64,000 bases of DNA, taken from contig OY997591.1 in NCBI GenBank assembly GCA_963921825.1, forward strand, positions 16,053,515 through 16,117,514, in the 5' to 3' direction. The notes under the pieces were generated by a model. It did not search any database. It was not told where the DNA came from and was given only the letters and a program-made list of their open reading frames with translations. Shown piece by piece: positions 45,725 through 62,559 of the stretch. Made by a program: the position numbers and the translations under genes. The number at the start of each line of letters is the position of its first letter. Position 1 is the first letter of the stretch. The stretch comes from Erodium maritimum. Taxonomy: Eukaryota > Streptophyta > Magnoliopsida > Geraniales > Geraniaceae.

Positions 45725-48700
45725 TACATAGTCCGTCGCCCCTTCTTTGCGGCCTTGAAACCACCGGCGACCTCCGTCCGTGGAGGTCGCTGTTTGGATT
45801 CATCCTCCTGCCCGTGTGGCCTTTATCTGGCCCTCTGTGGCTTTTACCTTTCCCTCTGTGGCTTTATCGCGATCTCATCTCTCCCCATCCTTGTCGCGGC
45901 GGACTCCTTTCCGGCGTTTAACTTTCTTCTCCAGCATTCCCCTTTCTTCTCCGGATATGCTCATGGTGTAGGGATTGGGTTGTTCCTCTGGCACGTCTCT
46001 ACTGATAGAGTCCAATACATCCCAACTCAGTTTCACCCCTACTTCATGTCGTTACTCAACCACAAGACCTTCTTATCCGCTGTCGGCCTATCCCTCCCGT
46101 TCGACCTCCGATTGCCATCTCCATGAAACAAGGCATGCATGGTCCCGGGTATCCAGATCTGGCAGGACCTCCGATCCATCCATTCTTTCCTCATCTAAAT
46201 CTGAACCTCAATATCGTGAAAATTAAAGTCTCCCGACTATGGAGAGGAAGGCTCGCTAGAGTCTCCCTGAGTTTCCTTACCCGTCGAAAACACTGTACGG
46301 ATCTTCACCACCCCTCTCCTCTGTTTTTTGGAAGCCACCTCTCCCCTCATCGCCTTTTTCAGTCAAGCTAGAAAGGGGATGTTTTTCTTGCAGACCGTCC
46401 AACAGCTCACCGACACCGAAATTATCTAGAAAGGATCAACCTCCAGGTGACATTGGCTCAACGGCCTAGATGAGGACAACCGGATTGTGGCCTTTCTTTT
46501 TCATGAACAAAACTTATTCATTTTGTTCATTACTGACTGATTTGGCAAGCTTAATCTATCCCTACTCTCCCATATGCCGGAATTGTGTGTCCACAGCCCG
46601 TATGGCCGAAACTTGGGCTTTCCCTCACCAGATCCCGATGGAAAGCCTTTTCGATCTCCGAATGGTCAAATGGTTTGCCTACTCGCCACATACAGCTAGA
46701 CAATTTCATCTCGTATGGTCGTCCACCCCCACCTTACTCGTCTCCTAAGTGCTCTTGAAATGTCTCTTTGTCGTCGTCACGGTGTCTTGCTCCACATGGG
46801 TGTTTTTCCATTTTGGCATGTACCGTCAAGACCAAGAGACCACTTCTCGTCGTTGTTTTCTCTACAGTGGCGACAAGAACCCTGACTTGGACCTTTAGAG
46901 GATGGGACCCAATGGGTTGGAAACCCATTAGGCCTAGAAACGGACGAATATGCCCGACCCTCCAGTTTGGACATGGTCTTGTATGGGAGGATTATGTTAG
47001 TAGGGTTGATTATGATCACTGCCTCGCAAGTCAAGACAACCACCCGGATGGGTATTTAGTCTCTTGGTCAAGCGTATTGTGCTTATCTCTTGACGTCGAC
47101 TATTTTCTATTATGTCGTTATAGAAGCTTTTTTATGTCTAGCCAAGAGTGTCGGAACACCTGTTGTTACAAACGGAAAATATTGGCAAATTTTTTTACTT
47201 ATTTCGGATTCTATCCATCGATTGTATGGTTGTTGTTTTTTAGCGAAAGGTGCAGAATTTCCTTTATCAAATTGTGTAAAGACAAATAAGTGCATCAGAG
47301 ACTCTTTAACCACGAAGAACAGGGCAAGAACATTTAAGAATGTTCGCTATTCTTTTCATAGTAGAACCGTCCATGACGGTGTTGAGTTGGCGCCCCATGG
47401 GCAAGGACAGAATATGGGTGGGGGAACATGATACCGAGATTCGAAGGGACCTCGACGGTAATGGTGATGGTGGGAGGCAAACCATCGTTTGGGACCCCTC
47501 CTAGGACCAGTCCCCAATGCTCTAACGATGCCTCATCCCTCCCGGCGAGGCTTCTTCCCCGCTTGTGGTGAGCTATCTCATGCCCCGCCAGGCGCACCCT
47601 CCCCAGAACTGAAACAGCCTCCCTCGGTTAGTTCACGAGCGCTGCGCTCCAGTATGGACGCGTCCTCTACCTCCGAACCCTCCAGTCCGGCATAGCCGAG
47701 CGCTAGCAATCGAATCAGCAGAGAGCTGACCAAGTCGCAGCCCCCTAACTATCCCTTGTGCAAGCGGGCACGGGAGAGAGGCGGAGGACCACCCAGAGCG
47801 ACCTGGCTCGGTCGACAAGCTAGTATCCCGGTCGGGAAACCGGGGACCCATACTAGGTAACAGGTCCATTGTTAAGACAGCTCCCCCCAGCTAGATAACC
47901 TAGCGTTAGGTAACGGGTCCACTGTCTGCGGACGCAATTCCCCGTCCCCCAGATATCCGCCGCGGTCGAGGAATACTCCATCCATAGCCACTAGGTGCTG
48001 GCGAGGACGATGTCCACCCACCGGTGCATACCACAATAGCCCCCGTCTGTATGCCGACGTGCTCCGAACCCTAGCAGGCACCCCTCCGGATTGTGGATCA
48101 ATATCTGATATCCACTCCCTCGTCTGTTTCCACACCCAGCATCGGGAAACCCTAAGTGAGACTTCTCCACCATGCTCCACCGCATCCCGGCTCGATCACC
48201 GGTCTAGCCCCAAGTATGGGTCCGTATCGACGTGACCGAGACTGCAGCCGAGACCTCCTTAACGTCTCGTATCATCCCCACTAGAAGGCGATGAGGCTGA
48301 GGTTGTAGTGGCCCTAGCTGAGATGGATCCCTAGTCCGAGCAGTCGGCCGCTATGCACCAGAGCGAGGTCTTGACGTTGATGAGCCCCCATAAACGAGGT
48401 AGGGTTCGGGCCACGTGGAGAGGGCCTGTAGCGTGTAGCTGAAGCCACCGAGACCCGTCGCACCCAATTGCGACGTTCCCACTTCCAGCAACAACCAAAC
48501 GCCTCAGAGGAGTCGTGGGACGTTCCTCGCGGGCCGAAGAATCCCAGCGATTCCCTCGCAGCCGAAGCCGGGATTACAGCGTCCACCGATAGAGGAGGCC
48601 ATGCCGAGATCTGGGGAAAGTGGGGAGGAGGCGGTGGTGTTGGTATGATTCGCAGATCAGACGGAGGAATAGTAGGCGAGACTGGTGCGATGGGGCGAGG

Positions 48701-49072
48701 GGACATAACGATCGGATAATGAGTCGTCGGAGGCACAAGAGGGGCGGGGAGGGGAAGGGGCGCGGAAGGCTGTGGACAAGCCATCCACTCCCACCCGTAA
48801 TTAAACCCTGCACCAGGCGTGGTCTGCGAGGTCAACTGGGTGGGGTACGCGAATACCAGGACGGCAAACCTGACAGGTCCAAGCGGCGCGACAACGATGA
48901 CAGACTGGAACTCCATATCGACGACAGACTAAGAATAGGGCTAGGATTATTCTCTCAAGGTCGATAGAGTAAAAAAATTTGATACATATGAGTAAGTAAT
49001 TGTCGACCGATTGTATAGTTGTAATGGTTTAGAATTGCGGAAATGAAATCTAACCTTTTACTCAAAACAAAA
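45725..49072. mobile_element. GC-rich LINE-like remnants
   Basis: Long overlapping open frames on both strands without consistent coding signal, up to 200 codons on the minus strand (48916-48314, proline-rich). A segment around 47100-47240 (AKSVGTPVVTNGKYW in one frame) faintly resembles DUF4283-type LINE ORF1 proteins. An A-run after 48970 could be a 3' tail. I do not call a gene here. Confidence 0.35.
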
Positions 49073-50471
49073 AAAGGTATGTAGAAACAAAAAACTCTCC
49101 AGAAAACCTCTTTGAGGTTCATCTCTAAACCCTATCTAGGGTTCCACCCGCCGTCGCCGTCGTCCCTTCACTGCCGTCTACCGCCCCTTCTCCATCTGTC
49201 CACCGTCCATTCTCCTTCTGTTACAGTCCCCATCGCGTCACTGATCTCCTCCTCATCCTCACACCATGGTTTTGCCGTTCTCCCACTGCCAACGCGATGG
49301 GTACCCCGCCCGGACACTATGGTCGGCGACCCATCTTCCTCATGTCGCCTCCCTGAGACCGATCACCCGCGTCCCCCCATGCTCGACCATGCCAACCCCA
49401 TTTTGGTCTTGCATAATAGAGGGTGGTCCATGCACGATGTGCACCACAATCTGACGTGGTTGCACCAGTCTCCCTGGCATCGATCCACACCGGAGTTCGT
49501 CCGTCCTTTTGCAGCCAACCCCGCCAATCAACGTCCTCTAACGGACTAGGATCAGGCTTGCCGGCGTCAGGAGCCACTATTTCAGGGCCTAGCTCCCATT
49601 CCCCCTCCGGAGCGCACCACGACTCCAGCCTACCAGTGGGATATGGTGCACTATTTCTCCTGGTCCTCGGCTTACCAACCGGGATATGACCAACCGGGGG
49701 TTGGCCGTCATCCGGGTAGGGCTCCCTACTACACGGGATCAGCAAACCCAAGGAGATCCGCGGCCAGTAGGAGCCGTGCTCACCAGGAGGCTCGTAGTAC
49801 TACCGTTAAGGTGCTGGTCCCATCCCCGACGATAGCTAAGCGCCAAGACAAGGACACCCCAAGCCCTAAACCTCAATTGAAGATCGGGCCAAGTGGAAGA
49901 GGCCCGAGCCGCGATTGGGTGACCTGATGAACTGCATATTGGCTCGACGGGGGATCCTGCGATTTACCACAACCGTTGGACCAAGACCCAGGGTGATCAA
50001 AACGGGCCACAAGTCGGAGTCCAAGATGCTGCCAACCTCTACTGACCAAATACAGGAACGAGATGTTAGCCCGGGGGACTACAATCCCCCGGGGGATGAA
50101 TGATCCTCCAGAGCGGGGGTGGGAAGGACCGTCAGGGACCTATACCCACAGACACGGGACGTCTACAGCCGGGAAGTCTCAGGGAATCCGCAACAAAGGC
50201 CTTCTCTATTTTCAGGTTGATTGTTTTAGGACGAATAAGACTTTGGCTAGGTAGTTTTTATCCCGTTAGTTGTGCATTTTTTGAAACAGTGGATCGAGGA
50301 AATCTTGAGTTCGGATCTGCGAAACAAAGCAGACTATCTGTATGGAACCATGTGCGCCCGATGGACCACGATCGATCAAGACAAAAACTGGTGTCCGGGA
50401 CTGTTAGGTCCTATATTGTAAACACAATGATATCGTAATACTACTTATTTTCCGTTTCAAAGGTATGTAGA
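49073..50471 (+). mobile_element. Retroposon with a 13-bp target duplication, upstream of SEC61 beta
   Basis: Perfect repeats AAAGGTATGTAGA at 49073-49085 and 50459-50471 bound a 1373-bp insert. The 3' about 200 bp match the minus-strand retroposon at 23554-24469; in both, a frame reading RQKLVSGTVRS and preceded by VDRG/LDRG stays open to near the end. No RT is present. A preintegration site is predicted at a single copy of the repeat. Confidence 0.75.
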
Positions 50472-51611
50472 TGAAAATCAACGGTTCTGTTGCGACTGTC
50501 AAGTTTAATTTCTCTTGTAGACCCCACTGTATGACGCGGCAGAAAAGTAGTGGTAGAATAGGCGTGGAGAGTTGGTATATCGTATATGCTGATGTAGTCA
50601 AGTCACATATAAAGTTGATTTTCTGGGCAACTCGCTACTGTGTCGTGAATCCTTCTTGGATCTTCGAATCTCGAGCTCCATCCCTAACACCAAGTTAACT
50701 CAGGCGAGTTCTTCTCCATAGCCTTTTCTGATCCTCCACGATTTCGATTGCGTGTTTCTCTCTATAGATTGTTCTGGATTCAGGTTTTGCATGTTTGTAG
50801 TTCTGGTTCTTGGATGCATAGATCTATCTCTGAGGAATGCGAGTTTTTGTTGTATGAGCTAGATTATCTGGATCTGGTTTATGAAATTTGCGGTCTCTAA
50901 AAAATATCGAGGTTTAGGGTTCTCATTTTAATTTTGCTCATTTGAATTTCAAGGGTTGCCAATCGGGTGTGTGAATCGTACTCTGCCTAATAATATGATT
51001 TGGTTGATTCGTATTTGGATCAACATGATGCTTCCGTTCAACTTAATTTATGAAACCACATTGGGAATTCTACACACACAAAGTTAAAAGGGTTCTTAAT
51101 TTTGGGGATCTGGTGGTTGAATAATTAGATCTAGAATAGTAATAGCAGCTACTGATGGGAAGAATGCAATGCATGCTTGCTCCTGCAGTAGAGAACTAGT
51201 TGAATTCCTATATGAAACTTGGCTGAAGATTAGTGCTTCATTTAAATCTCTGTACTTTGTAGTGCTTCCTCTCTGAAGGGTAATCCTTTCAGAGAGCTAT
51301 ATGTAACCTAATTTCGAACTTTTAGAAAGTTATTTTGTCTGTGGAGGTGCATGCTAAGAACACTTCGTTAGGTAATTGGCTTTTGTTTTGGTACTTGTAT
51401 ATGCCGGATCATTGTTACCAAGGCATTTTACGTTCCATGATCTCCATCTAGAATATGGCCTTATTTTTAACATTTCTTTACTATTTGATTACTCAACTGT
51501 ATTGGTACTTTATTTTTGAAATTACATTAGTTTTCTCCTCTACCTTTGTCAAGGTTTGTGCGCTGTTCTACATTGATTGTAAGTTGTAACATCTAGCCTG
51601 GCTGTTACAGA
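50472..51611 (+). promoter_or_regulatory. SEC61 beta promoter, leader and probable 5' UTR intron
   Basis: The bases just before the start codon read CTGTTACAG then AATGG, a good splice acceptor at 51609-51610 preceded by a pyrimidine-containing tract. This suggests that the leader is spliced. A possible donor (GATTCAG/GTTTTG) lies near 50780, and I cannot fix the first exon. Confidence 0.45.
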
Positions 51612-51860
51612 ATGGTTTTGAATGGAGCAGCTCCACCGAGAGGAAGTGCAGCAGCGGCTGCCAGCATGCGTCGGAGGAGAACAACTAGTGGTGGAGCCGC
51701 GGGAGGGGCGTCCGGAACCATGCTTCAGTTCTACACAGATGATGCACCAGGGCTCAAGATCTCTCCTAATGTTGTTCTTGTCATGAGTATTGGTTTTATA
51801 GCTTTTGTTGCCGTCCTTCATGTCGTGGGAAAGCTTTACTTTGTGCGTAGAGAGGCTTAG
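51612..51860 (+). CDS. SEC61B: Protein transport protein Sec61 subunit beta
   Basis: 82 residues, the normal size of plant Sec61 beta. The N-terminal half is small, basic and low-complexity ([16 protein letters not shown]), then the conserved [17 protein letters not shown] precedes a single membrane helix of about 22 residues ([20 protein letters not shown]), and a short KLYFVRREA tail follows. It is a tail-anchored ER protein and the small beta subunit of the Sec61 translocon, helping translocate nascent proteins. The coding sequence is a single exon; a splice acceptor immediately upstream points to an intron in the leader. The first ATG after that acceptor is the start. Confidence 0.95.
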   Translation: MVLNGAAPPRGSAAAAASMRRRRTTSGGAAGGASGTMLQFYTDDAPGLKISPNVVLVMSIGFIAFVAVLHVVGKLYFVRREA

Positions 51861-52256
51861 AAGGTTTTTACTTACAATACAGTACTGAGTTTGTTGCTAC
51901 TTTCGTATTTAGAATGACAACTAGTTGGTTTATGTAATGAAGAAGTTTTGATCACTCGAGTCTTGTTATTTATAGTCTGAGGTGTGTGTAGGAGTCATAC
52001 TCATTTCCATGGTGGATGATCTTGTTGCTTGTCTGTGGTTATTTATAAAGAATATGGTAAACAAAAGGAAAACTACAAATGCATATTCTTAAGTTGACAC
52101 GTTTAATTGATTTGTATTCGTAAGTTTTTTTACTGATACATACCCTGAAGTTACAACTCGTAACCAGAAACCCCTTCTGTCAGTCAGTCGTTAGTTAAAT
52201 GCAGAGCCAAAGACGGCGAGTTCAAAAGAAAGGAGAGAAGCGATAGCTAGGGGTGA

Positions 52257-52917
52257 GATGGAGGACGATTTGTTGCGGTGTTGTTGCGGCCTCGCAGACC
52301 CATTCTAATCTCCAAGACGAACGAAAACCCTGGGAAGAGATTTTCTGGATGCGCACGGTACAAGGTCAGTTTTCAAATCGTGCCCTGAATTCGTATTTCT
52401 AGGGTTTGTGAAATTGAAGTGATAGATTAAGATATGTGGAATGGGTGATTTGTTGGGTGATGTTTGTCTTAATTTGCTTTGCATTTGAGTTTCAGTTTCA
52501 GTTCTCTCTTTTAAAAAATCGAATTTGCATAGTTCACGAAAATGCAGTTTTTTCAAGTGCATTGATAATCCTACTTGTGATGTTGGGAAAAGGTTGTTGC
52601 CTGGGCTGTATGCAAGAATCATAGAATTAGAGTGCACTATTCGGAGCGTGGATGAAAAAAGTGTGAAGCTGCATAAATTATTAGTTGAAGTGGAGAGGAG
52701 AAATACAAGTCTTGAAATGGAGATTGAAGTTGTCATAACTGCAAAAACTGAAATGAAAAACAACAATTCAACAATGGAGAAGGAAATTAGTAGAAGGAAT
52801 GAGTTGATAAGTTGGAGAAAAGTAAAATTGGAGAAGAAACAGAAAAAATTGTGGATATTTCTGAATACTAATTGTCTATTATTGTGCATGGGTTTTGCAT
52901 TGTATGTGGTTAATTAG
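52257..52917 (+). pseudogene. GRF-type zinc-finger (zf-GRF) protein remnant
   Basis: A first segment (from ATG 52257) has RCCCGLADP and, after a one-base frame shift, ILISKTNENPGKRFSGCARYK. A second segment (from about 52545) reads SFFKCIDNPTCDVGKRLLPGLYARI, then a coiled-coil-like stretch and a hydrophobic C-terminus. This is the layout of plant zf-GRF proteins: C-x-C-G-L, N-P-G-R/K-R-F, C-x-F-F-x-W/C, coiled coil, membrane tail. The frame shift in the first part suggests a pseudogene, unless an unusual intron bridges it. The function of such proteins is poorly known. Confidence 0.6.
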
Positions 52918-52929
52918 ATGGGTAATAGA

Positions 52930-53610
52930 TTAATTATGTAGCTTTCAAAATGTTGAGTACACTGATATGATGTAAAAGATTGTAATGAATGTAACTGTTG
53001 GTAGACTGATCTACTTGTGGTTGAAATGAAATGTCGTATTTTCTAAAATTGTACTTGTTGTTGATGGAATGATGCATTTGTGGTAAAATGTCATCTTGAG
53101 CTTGAATATGAGACAAAAAAGTTTGTTGTTAAAGCAATGAAATTTGGCAATGAAAAGTTTGCATGTAGTTGCTACAAAACCCAAAATTTGAGGCTATAAA
53201 GCTGGCTGTGAACCAATTGAGGCAATAAAGATTTGCATGTAGTTGTTGCAAAACCAGACATTTGTGCATGTAGTTGATGTTAGACTTGAAAATTTTGACA
53301 TGACTGGGCTCTAAACTGACCATAACCTGTGTTTAATCTTGTAAAACTACAATATAAAATTCACACATTCATTTCCAATTCAAAATATTTCAGAAATTAC
53401 ATTGTCAAGCATACACATTAACCTGAAATTGTCATGAAATGCCTGGGTTTGGTGAAATTTACTTCAACACTTAAAGGAACCATAAAGGTTCCACCTACCA
53501 AGACAAAAGGACACACCTAGTGACAACACACATAATCTTTCTTATAAAAAAAGACATAAAATGTCACGTGGAGTATTTGTAGCATTAGGGACCACAAAAA
53601 AAAAACCTAC
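52930..53610. other. No gene seen
   Basis: AT-rich region between the zf-GRF remnant and the MULE transposase remnant. It contains the near-repeated string TTTGCATGTAGTTG (about 53158 and 53231). Confidence 0.4.
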
Positions 53611-53624
53611 ACTTCAAACTAAGG

Positions 53625-55260
53625 CTAAGTCTTAGAGGAACTTGGTTGTGAGGTGCTCCTTCTTCCAGATCTCCCTACAGCTATTCCTCGACCTCTCCTA
53701 GTTCTCCTTACAGCTCTTCCTCTCTTTTTCTCTCTTGTAGAGCTTGCGGATCTAAGAGGTGGTTGTGAGGCTGATCCATCAACAAAGAATCTGGCATCTT
53801 GCATAAATTTTGTTCCACCAGCTCCTCCAACTAAGGTGAAGACTTGTTGTGTCATCATTTGAGGTTAGATATGCCATAGAGGTAGGAAAAGACCTTTCAT
53901 ATCAAGTTTCAACCAAATTTATTTGACTGTTTTGTTGGCTGAGGTTGAATTCTTGTTCTGCTAGGCCAATTGATGGTAGAGCTTGTTCTGGTTGAGGGTT
54001 CCGAGCATGCATTCTTCGGAGAGCTTCTTGCCCCTTGGCTTCAATTTCCTCCTGGTTATAAGTCTTCCTCTTTTTCTTCGTTCTATTGAATATACTCTCT
54101 TGTCTTTGATTATGAACCTCGATCTCCTTATCAGCAGTTTTGTTCTGGTTACTCTTACCCTGTTAAGTAAACATATAGAATGATTATCACATATATTAAC
54201 CTTCAAGTTAACACATAACATGATTATAATAGAACAAAGCTTATTAGAAAAGATACTCAACCTTAGCATTCTCAACAATTGTGTTCTTTTGATTCTTATC
54301 CTGTCAAGGAAACATATAACATTATTAGAAGACAGATTAATCTGAAAAATAAATAGATAACATGATCTAAACAACTAACATTATTAGAGAAGTTTTCCCA
54401 ACCTTAACTTTCTTAGCTTGTTTCTATCCGGCCTTTCTTTGAGTGGAAGTTTCACCGTGATCCGTCGTAAAATATGTCCTCTGATTGTGACACTTGCCTT
54501 TGCATTTAGAGCAAGTAACGGAAGTGCTCTTCTTGGTAGCTTTGTGACTGTTCTCAGCCTTCTCACCAACACTTTGCCTCCTCCCCTTCTTAGGCCTACC
54601 AGGGGGTTTATGGACTATAGGTGAAGATAGTGTTGGGTACCCTAAATCCCTTGTCCAGTTTTCTCTATTAGGCACTGGTCTTATGAAAGCCGTGTACCTT
54701 AGTTTATAAGTTCTCACATGGTTGTATTTGTGTATGTATTTATGTAGGTCATCCCTAACAATATTAATACATGACATGCCATGGATACACGGTAAACCGT
54801 TCAATTGGAACTCAAATACACCATCACCACTAGCTAGGATTTCACAACACTTCCTGGCCTGTTCCTTCAATTTTGCTAGGCCTTTAGCAATGGCTTTACA
54901 GATAACCCACCATGCCCCTCATGTGAACTATGTCTCCTATAGAAAAGCCTCATTAACTGTTTTTGAATTTCCTCTAGGAGTTAATAAATAGGCTTTTCCC
55001 TAACGTCAATGATCCATTTGTTAAAAGACTCGGACAAGCTATTTACCTTAACACTACTGTAGGCTCTAGTAGTGTAAAATAACTTGCACCATCCACTAGG
55101 ATACTTCCCCTTCATCCACACATAGGTATATTGATTTAGCAACCGAAGCTTTTCCACCCTCTCTTGAAACTATGTAGTTGACGCTGCCTTGGCACATAGC
55201 CACACAGCTAATATTAGGTCTTGTGCCTTAAAGGTCGTCATAAATTTTAGAGCCAATTTT
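53625..55260 (-). pseudogene. MULE (MuDR-type) transposase C-terminal remnant
   Basis: From right to left the minus strand reads TFKAQDLILAVWLCAKAAS, WMKGKYPSGWCKLFYTTRAY, SLSESFNKWIIDVREKPIY, then GVFEFQLNGLPCIHGMSC (a SWIM-type zinc finger), GRPKKGRRQS and a CSKCKGKCHNQRTY zinc knuckle. This order is that of the C-terminal half of plant MURA-type transposases. Stops and frame changes separate the pieces, possibly with introns in the region 53960-54420. The catalytic N-terminal part with the first two acidic residues is absent. It faces the zf-GRF remnant. Confidence 0.8.
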
Positions 55261-56445
55261 TATCTTTTTTCTTAATAGATTCATATCTCCTAAGCATTTC
55301 ACATTCAAACCTATAAACGAGTTTGATCCTCAAATTAATGTCATTTATTTTGCATTGTTCTCGATAGATTTCTCCTTTTAATTAGTGTTTAAAATTTCCT
55401 TACTAGACCAATTTTTGTCATGTTGGCAATTAACAAATCATTTCACTTCTTTACTTATTTTTTTGAAACGTGTAGACATAGATGTTTTGTTGATAATGTT
55501 GATCGATCCTCACAGAAGTTATAGAAGTAGAGTCAAAGACTTTAGGTTCCAGAATATGTCCGAGACTCCCGTGAGCTCCCGATGCTCTTGGACCCGTAAA
55601 AAAATATAATTTACATCTTAGACAACCTATAATAATAACGTACCAAGAGATAAAACAAAAAATAAAACACAGAAAACAGTAAATCATCCCATGATAGAAG
55701 TTGCTTAAGGACCCTTAAGAAGAGCTGCGTAGATGATTGTTCGAACGCCTCATGATAGATCCAGTTTTCCGGATCAGCCAAGAATGCTCCACACGTAAAT
55801 TGATAGCATGTAGTCTTGAATAGTCGAGGTAACCCGGCCTGGGGTGTCGTGGAACAGTACACCAATTTACCGTCCCACCTAGTCCTCGACAAATGCTCAG
55901 AGCTTTCCCTAGTCCTGGAGGGACGTCTTTGGCTCTCACCATGCGACAAAATAAACTTGACACTACTGAAAATTGGAAGATCACTCATGGAAGAAGAAAG
56001 CTAGGGCCTGCTAGTCTCTTAGACTCAAAAATACCAAAAAAACATTTAATTATCATTTCAACTATTTTTCTTGTCATCGAGACTACATTCTAAAATCGAC
56101 TTAAAATCACCCCTAAGTCGATTTTCAGAGCACTGCATATAAATCAGAAAGATGAATAGGACGAGCAATATTTAGATAGTAATTTAAAGATAGCCACAAT
56201 GCTTAAAATCAAACCATTTGATCAACTAAACAGATGCTAAAAATCTAACAATTTGATCAATTAAACTGTCATTTGCTTTCATAAATTATTGAACACAACC
56301 AGGTCTCTGCTTTACATGCATATACACAAGTTAAAATGAAAGGCTTAGAGCCTCCGGGTCAGGTTCTGTTGCAACACCATTCAGTATTAAGTATTATGGA
56401 GTGGATTCAAACCAAACAGGGAAAATGCACAGATAAAGTCATCTC
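55261..56445. other. No gene recognised; includes the aspartic proteinase 3' end
   Basis: A minus-strand frame of 125 codons (55988-55611) shows no recognisable domain. The right part, 56330-56445, is probably the 3' UTR of the aspartic proteinase. Confidence 0.4.
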
Positions 56446-60411
<3,966 letters not shown>

Positions 60412-60941
60412 GAAACGGAGAAGCTGTGTTCACGAGAGGGAATGAACCAGCAAGGAAGCAAGTCAGAGAGTATAAAGGGCGCAAAGACGTGATTTTGGTA
60501 CAAAAGAGTTGGTGCTCCTGAATTTCTAACCGTTGATATTTTTCGGAAGTAGAATCGGACGGCTCCCTTTTAATCAAGGTAACGTGTGTATCAATCAGTC
60601 CTGCTAGAACTTGAAGTATGGAATTGGAAGGTGACAGAGCTTAACTTTCGGTCTCTACCAAAATATATAGGTAAGGTCAATTCAGACCTTTTATTCTTCT
60701 GTTGCAAAAATTGGAGTGCTACAACTACCACCCGGAAAAGTCTACCGAAATAAACAGTCAGGTGATTTCGTCAAAATAGAAAACGTAGTCTATCAAATCG
60801 TGATGGGGACTCACACTTTTTATGTGTTTAGAGCAAATTATAGTCAGAGCCCTAACGCTTAAATCGAGTTTTTATTTTCGACTTCGTTTTCGCCTAATAA
60901 CTCGTTCACATGAGTAAACGAGTTCTCTAAAAACACACTAC
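60412..60941. other. Aspartic proteinase 5' exon and promoter region
   Basis: Non-coding first exon of the minus-strand gene followed by AT-rich promoter sequence; a TATATATT string on the minus strand near 60665 is a possible TATA box. No other gene is seen. Confidence 0.4.
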
Positions 60942-62180
60942 ATCAACTTTCGCTACCAAAAGCATAAGCAATGCCAAGCCAGAGATCCCTATACTCTTTC
61001 TTCATCTCTTAGTTATAAGGTTTTCGTCTTTATCGTCGACAGCGACCTCCAAGCCTCCTCCTTAGACCCGTTTGGAGGTCGTTGTCCCTCCCCTTTTCCT
61101 TTTCTGATTGTTAGTCTCTCTTCTCGAGCTTCTCCTTCGTCCTTCCTCTTGACCGATTCGCGTGGTGGCGTGTTTTTCACGACCACTTCCTCTGGTCGCC
61201 TTTTCTTCTTCCCGAACTTCTTCTTCTGCTTGTCCTACCTTCATGGTGATGACGCTCAGGCGCTCCCTTTCTTCGTCTTTCTCGGTTGCTCCTGCTCCTC
61301 TTCACCTCTGTCCCTCCTAAGCTCCTTCCATTGTGCTCGCGTCGTCTGTCCCTGATTCTGGAGGTTCCTCTCCCCACCCTCCCATTGTTGTTGGTGTGGT
61401 AGTGGTCGAGAGCTCGTCTTTTATTTTAGGTGTTGGCCCCGACGAGTTTTCTTGGCTGTTTGGCATGTCCTAACCTGATGTCTCTGGTTCGTGCGATCTC
61501 AGGCTTGGGTGGTTTCTTCTATGTCGTCGTTCTCGTGGTGCTGGCCGCCGACACTCTAAAAGCCTCCTTTCTTCTTAACGAGTTGCCCCTTCCAACATGT
61601 GCTCTTTTCTTTGGCCTTGCTCGTTCCGGTGCGCGTGCGTCGCCCTCTCCTCTGCCTTTCGTTGCTCTGTTCTCGATGAAATATTGGCTTGATGGTTTTG
61701 GGCTTCCGTTCTTCTTGGTGTTGGCCCCAGTCTGTCCAGCTGCTCCTTGTCGTCTCCCTTTCCTCTGTGTCGTGATCGGGTTGGTCTATATCTAGTCGCT
61801 GGTGCTCTGGGTGTTGTCCCACAACGACTCATCCCCTCCCGCTCGTAGCTTGGTTAGGACGTTTTCTCTCCAGCGCTACCTCTCTTCGCTAGTCCCTAGG
61901 TTTCTCACTGATTCTGCTTTGACGTGATGCGACTCTGACGAGGTTCGGCTGTCGGCGCTTTTCTATCGCTTACGGTTCCCGATGATGTGTGGTCTCGAGA
62001 TTGACATGTGTGGCTCAAAGAATCTCCTTTTGGTTTCCCCGTGTTCTTAGGCTACCCTTTGATTTAGGCCTTTATGTTTTCTTATTTGGGTTTTGAGCCT
62101 TTTTCTATTCTCAATCTCCCCCTTTTGGCTAGTTAATAAAAATTGTTATTTTTGCTAATAAAAAAATATCAACTTTCGCT
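60942..62180 (+). mobile_element. Retroposon with a 13-bp target duplication and L1-like tail
   Basis: Perfect repeats ATCAACTTTCGCT at 60942-60954 and 62168-62180 bound an insert that ends TTTTTGCTAATAAAAAAA, an L1-type 3' end. The insert is GC- and pyrimidine-rich, with open frames on both strands but no RT or other recognised domain. It is best seen as a non-autonomous or strongly deleted LINE. Confidence 0.8.
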
Positions 62181-62322
62181 TCCTACTTTGACATTCATCT
62201 CTATTTCTCGTCCTCATTTTCTCATTTTACGTGCTTGTATTTGTCTTCCTACCCGCTGTGGGTGTTAGTTATCATAGTCGAAAACTTGAAGTCACTGGCG
62301 GAGCTATCTTTTTAGTGTGTTA

Positions 62323-62337
62323 GGGGGGGGGGGGGGG
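62323..62337 (+). repeat. Poly-G tract (15 G)
   Basis: Uninterrupted run of 15 guanines following GTCACTGGCGGAGCTA, a string common in dispersed plant repeats. Confidence 0.9.
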
Positions 62338-62559
62338 TGACTGAAATTTTGCAATGATAATACATTACGATAAAAAAATTTGAAGGGTACATCTGTTGAA
62401 GTGGGGGGGCTGCTTTTGTTTGTAAAGCATCTAAAGTCACGAAAGGTCGAGAGGGTGTTTCTCCGTTCAAGTAGTCGAGTATGGCAAAAGGTTCTAGTGA
62501 TCCTTTTTGTCCAAGTCTGTTACAGAAGTGGCTCGGAAGAAGGGAGATCTAACGCCAAC

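Noticed and set aside
48314..48916. 200-codon proline-rich minus-strand frame
   Set aside because: No recognisable domain, GC-rich surroundings with frames open on both strands, and a LINE-like context.
55611..55988. 125-codon minus-strand frame
   Set aside because: No domain, no splice-consistent continuation and a hydrophobic low-complexity C-terminus; insufficient support for a gene.
61430..61795. 121-codon plus-strand frame with hydrophobic segments
   Set aside because: Lies inside a retroposon bounded by a 13-bp target duplication; pyrimidine-rich sequence gives spurious hydrophobic frames.
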